From contig NZ_JOJL01000005.1 in NCBI RefSeq assembly GCF_000721705.1, forward strand, positions 124,001-188,000: a stretch of 64,000 bases of DNA. The letters are read 5' to 3'. The position numbers were made by a program, and so were the translations under genes. This document shows, piece after piece, positions 26,571-34,102 of the stretch. Each line of letters starts with the position of its first letter. The first letter of the stretch is position 1. The stretch comes from Actinoplanes subtropicus (GTDB lineage: Bacteria > Actinomycetota > Actinomycetes > Mycobacteriales > Micromonosporaceae). Below the pieces are notes generated by a model. The model did not search any database and was not told the DNA's origin. It worked only from the letters and a program-made list of their open reading frames with translations.

Positions 26571-27662
26571 ATGACCCCTGCGAAGCGGCGCAGCCCCCGG
26601 CGCAGCGATGCGCTCTCCCGGACGCGCATCGTCGAGGCGGCCATTCAGATCCTCGACAGCGCGGGCGAGAGCGGTCTCACCGTCCGTGCGGTGACCGCCC
26701 ACCTGGCCACGGGTCGCGGCGCGATCTACCACCACGTCGCGAACAAGGACGAACTTCTTGCCGCGGCCGCGGACGGCGTCATCGGTCAGGTGATCGCGGC
26801 GGTGGCCGGCGACGAGGATCCCAGGCGGGCGATCCGCGCCCTGGCGCTGGGCATCTTCGAGGCGATCGACGCGCACCCGTGGGTGGGCGCACAACTCGCC
26901 CGCGAGCCGCTGCAACCGGCCGTCCTCCAGATCTGGACGAGCATCGGATTGCGGCTGCACGACCTCGGTGTTGCCGGAACCGACTTGCCGGACGCCGGAT
27001 CAGCGCTGGTCAACTACATCCTCGGCGCGGCCGCCCAGCACGCCGCGGGCGCCCGCCGTGCCCCGGACGACGCGGCTCGCCGGGACTACCTCGAACGCCT
27101 TGCCGCCGAATGGGCGCGGCTCGACGCCCATCCCCTCGTGCGGGAGTCGGCGTCGCTGCTGCGCGAGCATGACGACCGTGAACAGTTCCTGGCAGGAGTG
27201 GAGATCTACCTCGCCGGTGTTGCCGCCCGGCCGCTCGCCGGCGACCGGGCGAGCCGGCGCGGACGCCTGCATCATCTGGAACTGTGGATGGACGACGCCA
27301 CCTCCGACCAGGGGCCGTGGCCCTGGCTGCTGCGGCGGCTCGGTTACACCGTCGACAGCATCTGGGAGACCGGCCGCAGCTGGGTCAACGGCGACGCGTA
27401 CATCGTGCTCGAATCGGGCGAAGCGCATGTCCGGGGCCGCCACGACCGGCTGCGCAGCGGCCTGAACCACGTCGCCCTGTGGGGTGGCCGCCGCGACGAG
27501 CTGGACGCGCTGGTCACCGACGCCGCTCAGCAGGGCTGGACCCTGATGTTCGCCGACCGGCACCCGCACGCCGGTGGACCGGCGACCTACGCCGCGTACC
27601 TCGAAGACGCCTCCGGTTTCGAGGTGGAGATCGTCGCGCAGGACGAGAATCCCGCAACCTGA
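26571..27662 (+). CDS. TetR-family regulator fused to a VOC (glyoxalase) domain
   Basis: 363 residues from ATG 26571 (ATG 26562 is an alternative three codons upstream). The HTH occupies about 16-64 ('RTRIVEAAIQILDSAGESGLTVRAVTAHLATGRGAIYHHVANKDELL'), followed by a TetR C-terminal helical domain (about 75-225). Residues 231-357 form a complete VOC module with two halves: 'GRLHHLELWMDDATSDQGPWPWLLRRLGYTVDSIWETGRSWVNGDAYIVLES' and 'GLNHVALWGGRRDELDALVTDAAQQGWTLMFADRHPH...YLEDASGFEVEIVAQ'. Candidate metal ligands are His235, His300 and Glu352. A normal TetR is about 200 residues. The VOC part may sense or degrade the inducer. It is divergent from the truncated monooxygenase. Confidence 0.85.
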   Translation: MTPAKRRSPRRSDALSRTRIVEAAIQILDSAGESGLTVRAVTAHLATGRGAIYHHVANKDELLAAAADGVIGQVIAAVAGDEDPRRAIRALALGIFEAIDAHPWVGAQLAREPLQPAVLQIWTSIGLRLHDLGVAGTDLPDAGSALVNYILGAAAQHAAGARRAPDDAARRDYLERLAAEWARLDAHPLVRESASLLREHDDREQFLAGVEIYLAGVAARPLAGDRASRRGRLHHLELWMDDATSDQGPWPWLLRRLGYTVDSIWETGRSWVNGDAYIVLESGEAHVRGRHDRLRSGLNHVALWGGRRDELDALVTDAAQQGWTLMFADRHPHAGGPATYAAYLEDASGFEVEIVAQDENPAT

Positions 27663-27685
27663 CGGCGAACCGCGCGGAGACCGGC

Positions 27686-30142
27686 TCAGCGCAGGCTCAC
27701 CGCCAGCGTGTGGTGGCCGCCGGGGCCGGCCGCGACCAGCACTTCGGCGCCGCGGGTGGTGGTGACCAGCCGGAACTTCGCCGGGCGGCCGTCCAACCGT
27801 ACGACCGCAATGGTCTTGTCGGCCGGAACCACCGCGCCCAGCGTGAGTTGCGCCCGGACCGCGGCGTCGACGGCGACCGTCAGCGTGCCGGCGGCGCCGG
27901 TCGCCCGGACGTCGACGTGACCAGAACCGACGGCGATGTCCGAACCGGCGATACGGGTCTGGCCCGGCGGAAGCTGCGGGACGATGGAGAGCGCGCCGCG
28001 GCCCAGGTCCGGGTCCACGCCGAGCTGCTGGTGGACGACCGGCCAGAGGACGCCGTACGTGCCCCAGGTCTGCAGCACGCTCGACCGGCTCAGGAAGTCC
28101 TTGCCCATGTTGGTGCCGAAGTCGGGCGACGGCAGGATCTCCGGCATCGCGCCCGGCATCTCCCACACCGACGGGTCGAGCTGGCTGCGGGCGTTGGCGG
28201 CGGTGTACCGCGCCTGCTCGGTGAGCCGGCCGAACTTGCCCTCGGCGGTGGCCATCACAGCGTTGCCGAGCGAGAAGATGTCGCGTTCGGACGGCGCGCC
28301 GGACACGACGCTGTCGCAGCCGGGCGTGCCGGTGTGGAAGAAGCCGAAGTCGCCGGTGAAGCAGTCGCGTTCCCGCTGGGCGAGCGCAGTCCGGGCGTGC
28401 CCGGTGTCGGCGACCGACGCGCCGCCGGGCAGTTCCGCCTCCATCGGGACGGCGCCGATCCAGTACCGCTGGAACAGTTTCGCGTTGCCCGGGTCCTGCA
28501 GGGAGTCCGCGTACGAGTTCGCGTCCCCGCCGTACCACCAAGCGGTTTCGAATTTCCGTTCCCGGGCGGCCGCCTGGGAGGTCGCCCACGCGGCGGTGGC
28601 CCGGTCGCCCTTGCTCGCGGCCATCTGGGCCAGGTCGAGCAGGCCGCGGATGGTGTAGACGGCCACGTCGAGCTTCTCCTGGCCCATGCCCGCGCGCTCG
28701 ACGTTGCCGCTGCCCTCGGGCCAGCCGTCGCCGTCGGCGTCCAGCGCGACCGCGTATTTCATGGCGCGCACCGAGAAGTCGTACATCTCGTCGCGGAACC
28801 GGTTGTCGCCGGTCCAGCGCCAGATCAGCGCGACCGTGCTCGGGAACTTCACGGTCTCGTCGGTGTTGCCCGGGTCGGTGTTCGTGCCGAAGTAGACCTG
28901 GCCGTCCGGGGTGACCTCGTGCACCACCTTGCCGGACCGGTCGTTGATCACGTCGCTGATCGCCCGCAGCGTCCGCAGGTGGTTCTCGATCGCCCGGAAC
29001 TGCCCGGCGGCGACCGCGGCGAAGGCCGAGTACTCGCCGTCGGTCGCGAAGATCCAGGGGTAGTCGGGCCAGCCCGCGCCCAGCCAGTCCGCCTCGGCGA
29101 GAGTGCCCTTGACCGGCGGCGACGCGGTGCCCTGGTTACTGGCGAACAGGCGCAGGTCCCTGGACTGCTGGACCGAGTCGGCCAGGTTCTGCTTGGACCA
29201 GTCGACGCTCTGCTGCAGCAGCCGGTCGCCGGGCAGGTCGACCCGGGTGTGCGCGGCCACGGCCTGCCGCGCCGCCGACTTGGCGGACAACGCCCGCTGC
29301 GGGTCCTTCAATGCTTTGGACAATTCCGTACGGGCGGAAGCCAGCCCTTGATCGGAACCGGCGACCGCGAACCACACGGTCTGGCCGCCCCGGACGTCGT
29401 AGGTGAGCTGCCCGCCGGTGCCCTTGCCGTAGGGCCCGTCGTCGCAGACCGCCGGGGTCGGGTCGCCGCAGACCACGTCGCCCTGCGGCCCGCGCATGGC
29501 CGGGCCGAGCGCGTGCCCCGACGGGGTCAGCCCGCTGCCCACCAGCGCCGCCCAGTCGTGCCCGCCCTGATCGCGGCTGATCTGGTCCCGGAAGACCAGG
29601 TTGCGGCCGTCGAAGGAGCCGGTGTCGGGCTGGTTGGCGGTCGCCTGGCTCGGCGTCGTGAAGCCCCACGGGTACGCCGACAGCAGCTCGGAGTGCGCGT
29701 CCACGGTCAGCCGGACGGTACCCGCGCCCGCCGGGAACCGCAGGCCGACCAGCGCCGCGCGGGTACCGTCCGGCACGACATCGGTCCGCTCGACCTCCAG
29801 CCCGCCCGGCCCGGCCAGCGTCATGGTCGTGTAGCCGGGATGCGCGGTGAACCGGCTCGCCGTCAGCCAGGTGCCGTCGGCGGCGAACCAGAGGCCGTCC
29901 AGCAGCTTGATCGGCTGCGACCAGAACCCGCCCATCTCCCCGCGAATGTGCCAGCCGGTGGCCGGGTACGTCCCGTCCTCGGCACCCACCTCGTACGCCC
30001 GGTCACCGGTGACGACGAAGCGGCGGTTGCCGAGTTGGGAAGTCTCGGAGAGCGCACCGCCGGACGCGGCGGCACCCGCCGGGGCAACACCACCCAGGGC
30101 GATCGCCGTGCCCAGGACCGCTGCTGTCGCGAGACGCTTCAT
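27686..30142 (-). CDS. Secreted (alpha/alpha)6-barrel glycoside hydrolase
   Basis: 818 residues from ATG 30142. Signal peptide 'MKRLATAAVLGTAIALGGVAPAGAA' with AxA cleavage near residue 24. The N-terminal beta-sandwich (about 30-290) resembles GH15/GH63-like supersandwich domains. The catalytic helical barrel (about 300-710) has 'EADWLGAGWPDYPWIFATDGEYSAFAAVAAGQF', 'GNTDETVKFPSTVALIWRWTGDNRF', 'DADGDGWPEGSGNVE' and 'WEMPGAMPEILPSPDFGTNMGKDFLSRSSVLQTWGTYG', the order seen in glycogen-debranching/glucoamylase-like proteins. Candidate acids include the Asp of 'ATDGEYS' and the Glu of 'WPEGSG'. Acts outside the cell on a glucan or related glycan; exact substrate not known. Direct ATTGATC repeats lie in its leader. 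Confidence 0.82.
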   Translation of the reverse strand: MKRLATAAVLGTAIALGGVAPAGAAASGGALSETSQLGNRRFVVTGDRAYEVGAEDGTYPATGWHIRGEMGGFWSQPIKLLDGLWFAADGTWLTASRFTAHPGYTTMTLAGPGGLEVERTDVVPDGTRAALVGLRFPAGAGTVRLTVDAHSELLSAYPWGFTTPSQATANQPDTGSFDGRNLVFRDQISRDQGGHDWAALVGSGLTPSGHALGPAMRGPQGDVVCGDPTPAVCDDGPYGKGTGGQLTYDVRGGQTVWFAVAGSDQGLASARTELSKALKDPQRALSAKSAARQAVAAHTRVDLPGDRLLQQSVDWSKQNLADSVQQSRDLRLFASNQGTASPPVKGTLAEADWLGAGWPDYPWIFATDGEYSAFAAVAAGQFRAIENHLRTLRAISDVINDRSGKVVHEVTPDGQVYFGTNTDPGNTDETVKFPSTVALIWRWTGDNRFRDEMYDFSVRAMKYAVALDADGDGWPEGSGNVERAGMGQEKLDVAVYTIRGLLDLAQMAASKGDRATAAWATSQAAARERKFETAWWYGGDANSYADSLQDPGNAKLFQRYWIGAVPMEAELPGGASVADTGHARTALAQRERDCFTGDFGFFHTGTPGCDSVVSGAPSERDIFSLGNAVMATAEGKFGRLTEQARYTAANARSQLDPSVWEMPGAMPEILPSPDFGTNMGKDFLSRSSVLQTWGTYGVLWPVVHQQLGVDPDLGRGALSIVPQLPPGQTRIAGSDIAVGSGHVDVRATGAAGTLTVAVDAAVRAQLTLGAVVPADKTIAVVRLDGRPAKFRLVTTTRGAEVLVAAGPGGHHTLAVSLR

Positions 30143-30155
30143 GGCCGACTCCAGA

Positions 30156-30172
30156 ATTGATCACCATTGATC
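30156..30172. promoter_or_regulatory. Two ATTGATC repeats upstream of the secreted hydrolase
   Basis: ATTGATC at 30156-30162 and 30166-30172, 10 bp apart, 14-30 bp before the start codon of the minus-strand hydrolase. This is one of the few AT-rich spots in the region. They may be half-sites for a sugar-responsive repressor or part of the promoter. Confidence 0.35.
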
Positions 30173-30230
30173 TATCTGGTTCCACCCTGCCACCCCCGGC
30201 GTGAGCCGCAACCGGAGGAGGCCGTCACGA

Positions 30231-30500
30231 TCAGGGCGGGTCGTCCGCGCCTACCTCGTGCAGCGTGCCGTCGTCACCCATGCGGTACCTGCGCGGTGGC
30301 GCCATGCGGCTCATCACCGCGCGCATGTGTGCCTCACGAGCCTCCTGCTCGCGCCCGGTCGGATCGGCGACGCGGAAGCCGTACAGGCCGACCGACTCGG
30401 TGTCGACGTCGTCCGGCCGGGGCCGGCCCTCGATGATGCGGCCGGGCTGGAGGTGGTCATGCCGCAACCGGCCTCTCGGGCGCCCCCGTCGTCCGGCGCC
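30231..30500 (-). CDS. Small hypothetical protein, start uncertain
   Basis: The minus-strand frame ending at 30231 reads 'ESVGLYGFRVADPTGREQEAREAHMRAVMSRMAPPRRYRMGDDGTLHEVGADDPP', which looks like a genuine hydrophilic helical C-terminus. The sequence before about 30440 is arginine/glycine-rich and has no clear start or ribosome binding site. It is either a short gene with a poor start or the tail of a decayed one. No family is recognised. It is oriented like, and lies upstream of, the secreted hydrolase. Confidence 0.3.
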   Translation of the reverse strand, partial: GAGRRGRPRGRLRHDHLQPGRIIEGRPRPDDVDTESVGLYGFRVADPTGREQEAREAHMRAVMSRMAPPRRYRMGDDGTLHEVGADDPP

Positions 30501-30630
30501 CATGTCCGGGCCGCGTTCCACGCCGCTGTCGTCCAACGGGACGTCACCGCCTGGACAGCCAGCACCGCCGGTCGTGCGTTGATCGTCTAGCGTGGGCCCT
30601 CGCCGATTCGAGACCCGGGGGACGACGCCG

Positions 30631-31203
30631 ATGGGCCGCACGCAGCTGTACCTGGTTCGCCATGGCGAGCAGGATCCGGCCTCCGATCACGCCGCGGACG
30701 GCGGCCTGTCGCAGCTCGGCAGCGAGCAGGCTGATCGGCTGGGCCGGCGGCTGCGCAGGGTGCCGTTCACGGCCATCCACCACAGCCCGCTGGCCCGCGC
30801 CGCCCAGACCGCCGACATCGTCGCTCGCCATCTCCCGCAGGTGCCGAAACACGCGTGTGACTACATGACCGACCGTACGCCCGTGCCCTCCGACGGGCAG
30901 CGCAGCCGCTACCCGGACCGGTGGCACACCTTCCTCGACGGCGTGCCCGACCACGAACGCGACGAGGACGCCATCGCCCTGCGGGCCGCCGTCGACCACT
31001 TCGGCGTCATCGGCGACAGCGACCGGTACGAGCTGATGATCACCCACAACTTCGTCATCGGCTGGTTCGTCCGCCACGTGCTCGACGCGCCGGTCTGGCG
31101 CTGGATCGGGCTCAACCAGAACAACTGCGCGATCACCATCGTGCAGTGGGAGACCGGTCGGCCCGCCACCCTGGTCAGCTTCAACGACACCGGCCACCGG
31201 TAA
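30631..31203 (+). CDS. Histidine phosphatase-family protein
   Basis: 190 residues from ATG 30631 (GGGG 10 bp upstream; an in-frame GTG at 30592 is less likely). The phosphoglycerate-mutase fold is shown by 'QLYLVRHGEQD' (catalytic His11 in RHG), 'IHHSPLARAAQTADIVA' (second Arg) and 'ELMITHNFVIGWFVRHVL' (second catalytic His). It hydrolyses or transfers a phosphate from a small molecule or protein; length fits the broad-specificity branch rather than mutases. Substrate not determinable. It is followed by a frameshifted gene. Confidence 0.85.
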   Translation: MGRTQLYLVRHGEQDPASDHAADGGLSQLGSEQADRLGRRLRRVPFTAIHHSPLARAAQTADIVARHLPQVPKHACDYMTDRTPVPSDGQRSRYPDRWHTFLDGVPDHERDEDAIALRAAVDHFGVIGDSDRYELMITHNFVIGWFVRHVLDAPVWRWIGLNQNNCAITIVQWETGRPATLVSFNDTGHR

Positions 31204-31268
31204 CCGACATCCGCTCCTCGCGGCCGAATGAGAATGCGCTCGTAGGAAACCACCGGGATGATGTCGAC

Positions 31269-31701
31269 GTGAATCTGGACGAGTCGCAGGCCATGGCGGG
31301 CCTGGAGACCGCGCTCAACGAGGCCGAGGTGCTCGGCTTACGCGCCGCGCCGTCGGACCTGGCCGGCGAGCTGCTGCTGCACGTGTGCGCCCAGCCCGAG
31401 GACGGGAGCCCGGATCCCGACCCGCGCCGGATCCTCCGCCTGCTGAACGCGACTCGCCTGCGGGTGCTGCTCAGGGAGGAGCGACCGGACGGCTACGGAC
31501 CCGCGATTCCCCTCAATCGAAGTGACTCGGGCCGATGGCGCACCCGAGCCCGTCGAGCAGTTCATCGCCGAGGCCCGGCGGTGGTGGGATGTCCTGTACG
31601 GCCGCAACGGCCAATCGCAGCGGCCGCAGCAGCGACCGGCGAACGCGCCATCGTGGCGCACACCGGCACCGCACCTGCCGATGACGATGGCCGCCGATTG
31701 A
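31269..31701 (+). pseudogene. Hypothetical protein with single-base frameshift
   Basis: GTG 31269 opens a helical protein ('NLDESQAMAGLETALNEAEVLGLRAAPSDLAGELLLHVCAQPEDGSPDPDPRRILRLLNATRLRVLLREERPDGYGPAIPL'). At about 31515 (sequence CCTCAATCG) the coding frame jumps: the continuation 'IEVTRADGAPEPVEQFIAEARRWWDVLYGRNGQSQRPQ...' is in the next frame and ends at TGA 31699-31701. Removing one A restores a single frame of about 143 residues. Both halves have normal codon use, so this is a recent lesion or a sequence error. Function not recognised. Confidence 0.65.
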
Positions 31702-31772
31702 CCGACGTCGATCAGCCCGGCGGCGGGCGGTCGGCTTGACCTGGTGTGCGCTCCAGGTGCGATGGTGTCGGG

Positions 31773-32762
31773 ATGACGGAGCTGAAGCGACGCCTCGGAC
31801 GGTCGGAGCTGTGGGTCAGCGCCCTCGGGCTGGGCTGCTGGCCGATCGGCGGGGCGGTCCTCCGCGACGGCCGGCCACGGGGGTACACCGGTACGGACGA
31901 CGCGGAGTCCCTGCGCGCGATCGCGGCCGCCGTCGACCTGGGCGTCACGTTGTTCGACACCGCGGACGCCTACGGCGCGGGGCACAGCGAGCGCCTGCTG
32001 GGGCGAACGCTCGCCGGGCATCCCGAGGTCGTGGTGGCGACGAAGTTCGGCAACACGATCGACGAGGAGACCCGGCAGCTGACCGGGGTGGACACGTCCC
32101 GGGCGTACGTCCGCCGGGCCGTGCACGACTCGCTGCGCCGGCTGAAGCGCGACCGGATCGACGTCTACCAGCTGCACACCCCCGACGCGGTCGGCGATGG
32201 GGCGGCGGAGCTGGTCACGACGCTGGAGGAGCTCGTGACCGACGGGCTGATCGCCTGGTACGGGGTGAGCGCCACCGCCCCGGGACAGGTCGAGGCCCTG
32301 GCGGGACCGCACCTCGCGGTGGCGCAGGTGGAGATGAACGTCCTCGACGGCCCCCCGGCGAACGCCGAGGCCGCCGAGAAGCTCGACCTCGGCGTGCTGT
32401 GCCGCTCGCCGCTCGCGATGGGTGTCCTGGGCGGCCGGCACGACGCGACCACCCGGCTCCCCGCCGACGACGTACGCGCCCAGCAGCTGGAGTGGCTGCG
32501 GTGGTTCGACCGGGGCACGCCCACCGCGGAGGTCCTCCGCCGGCTGGACGCGATCCGGGACATCCTCACCGCGAACGGCCGCAGCCTCGCCCAGGGCGCC
32601 CTGGCCTGGATCTGGGCGGACTCCCCCAGGGCGGTCCCGCTCCCCGGCTTCCGAACGGTCGCGCAGGTGCAGGACACCGCAGCGGCGATGCGGCACGGCC
32701 CGTTGACCCCGGCGGAGCACGCCGAGGTGGAGCGCCTGCTCGGGCGGCCGGCGCGGCGCTGA
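31773..32762 (+). CDS. Aldo/keto reductase
   Basis: 329 residues from ATG 31773. The catalytic tetrad is complete: Asp62 and Tyr67 in 'VTLFDTADAYGAGHSERLLGR', Lys91 in 'VVATKFGN', His135 in 'VYQLHTPD'. The C-terminal NADPH-binding part has 'LCRSPLAMGVLGGRH' and 'AVPLPGFRTVAQVQDT'. It reduces aldehydes or ketones with NADPH in the cytosol. The sequence 'YTGTDDAESLRAIAAAVDLGV' places it in the general YajO/IolS-like group. The gene appears monocistronic; no regulator is nearby. Confidence 0.93.
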   Translation: MTELKRRLGRSELWVSALGLGCWPIGGAVLRDGRPRGYTGTDDAESLRAIAAAVDLGVTLFDTADAYGAGHSERLLGRTLAGHPEVVVATKFGNTIDEETRQLTGVDTSRAYVRRAVHDSLRRLKRDRIDVYQLHTPDAVGDGAAELVTTLEELVTDGLIAWYGVSATAPGQVEALAGPHLAVAQVEMNVLDGPPANAEAAEKLDLGVLCRSPLAMGVLGGRHDATTRLPADDVRAQQLEWLRWFDRGTPTAEVLRRLDAIRDILTANGRSLAQGALAWIWADSPRAVPLPGFRTVAQVQDTAAAMRHGPLTPAEHAEVERLLGRPARR

Positions 32763-33489
32763 GCGGCAATCACCTGCCCGACCGGGCGGCGGTGCCGCGC
32801 ACCGGGTCTCCGGACTGAACCGCTTGAATCCGGACCGGATCGCGGCCAGATGAGCGCGCGTGCCACCAAGCCAGAAGTTGGCCAATGCCACCGGTTGGGA
32901 CCGGCCGGCGACAGCGCCAACCCTGCACATGACCGCGCCGGCCGATCCGCTCGACACCGCCAGGAAAGATGTCGTCAGCCAGCCCCGGAGGCGAGCCTCG
33001 ACCGTGGTCCGGCGCCGGCGTGCTGGGCTCATGGCGAGGCTGCATCTTCGGCGGCGAATCCGCGCTGGAGCTCATCATCACGGCCTGCCGCGGCGACGCC
33101 GCCACGCTGAACCGATACCCGGTGGCGTCGCTGTCCCAGGTGACCGGCCGGCGGCGGTACGCCCCGGCGACCAGGGAGTACGCCGCAGCCGGAAGCGCCA
33201 GGCTCGCCGCCGTCAGCAGAACCCAGACCGCGAATCCGGCAACGTCCGGCTCGATTCGCCACGTGCGAGGCTGCAGCCACAACGTCACGCTCAGCGACAA
33301 CGCGAAAGACAGAACCACGAACGGTAGCGCGAGCAGGGCGCGGACGCGTGATGACAGCGCCGGATCGTACGGCGAGGAAGATCAACCGGACGGGGAAACG
33401 GCCATCCGATGTCACCGGCCCGATCGGCTCCGCAACCGGACCCGGCCGACCGAGGCGCTGGTCAGGGGCCGCGACTACCGTCGCGGATC
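32763..33489. other. Gene debris region with membrane-protein remnant
   Basis: About 730 bp without an intact gene. On the minus strand, about 33335-33090 encodes 'RVRALLALPFVVLSFALSLSVTLWLQPRTWRIEPDVAGFAVWVLLTAASLALPAAAYSLVAGAYRRRPVTWDSDATGYRF', two transmembrane helices followed by a strand segment like the YcxB-type proteins, but there is no start before it and the frame downstream degrades. Plus-strand frames are arginine-rich shadows. I read the stretch as decayed genes. Confidence 0.45.
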
Positions 33490-33711
33490 ATGCAGTCAAG
33501 GTCGCGAACCCGGCATGCCATCTTTTGTGCGGCGCTGCTCGTCGCGATTGGTCTTGCGGCCGCGTGCGGCCGGAACGTGCCCGGCAGCGATCGCGCGCAG
33601 CACATCCGCGGCTCGTCGCCGTCCGCGTCCGTATCCGCATCCCAGGACGATGCCGGCCGACCGGCAAGAATCGCCATCAATCACAATGACTTCGAGGCCA
33701 AGTATGTGGGG
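33490..33711 (+). CDS. Short lipoprotein, possibly truncated
   Basis: ATG 33490 starts a basic lead ('MQSRSRTRH'), a hydrophobic core ('AIFCAALLVAIGLAAAC') with lipobox cysteine at residue 26, then a Ser/Pro/Gln-rich spacer and 'RPARIAINHNDFEAKYVGHTVPG'. The frame stays open to 33885, but after about 33711 it runs antisense to a better supported minus-strand frame and becomes arginine-rich. I therefore consider the true gene either very short or cut off. The signal peptide is convincing; nothing else is. Confidence 0.35.
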
Positions 33712-34006
33712 CACACAGTTCCCGGTCCTGGCCGGGCTCCAGGGCTTGGCGCGGTATGTCGATCACGGTGCCGCCGTCCTGCCGGAGGACGTACACCTCC
33801 CGGTACTCATCGACCGCCACCACGGCCGGCCAGCGCCAGGCGCGGCTGGATCCGCCGCCGGCAACCCGGATCCCGCTATCGGTGATCAACCAACGGCGCA
33901 GGACCGGCGAACGGTCGGGATGGCCCCGCCGTGCCTGCCGCCATGCATGTTCGGACAGCCAGGTCATGGCCAGGAGACCCAGAGCGACCCCGGCGACCAG
34001 AGGCAA
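33677..34006 (-). CDS. YcxB/PH-like C-terminal domain fragment or small membrane protein
   Basis: From TTG 34006 the frame gives 109 residues: one transmembrane helix ('PLVAGVALGLLAMTWLSEHAW') and a domain 'WLITDSGIRVAGGGSSRAWRWPAVVAVDEYREVYVLRQDGGTVIDIPRQAL', which resembles the YcxB-like C-terminal domain also seen at 0.9-1.4 kb. Typical members have a helix pair and an N-terminal segment, so this may be truncated; the frame upstream is open for about 35 more codons but has no start. It lies 96 bp from the stop of the SpoIIE gene on the same strand. Confidence 0.4.
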   Translation of the reverse strand: MPLVAGVALGLLAMTWLSEHAWRQARRGHPDRSPVLRRWLITDSGIRVAGGGSSRAWRWPAVVAVDEYREVYVLRQDGGTVIDIPRQALEPGQDRELCAPHTWPRSHCD

Positions 34007-34102
34007 CGGCGGTACGGGCCGATCGCCGGGGGCGCCTGCTCGGTCGAGATCACTTGTCGCTCCACGAATTCCTCGCCTGGTGGACAGCTCGGACGAGAAC
34101 GC

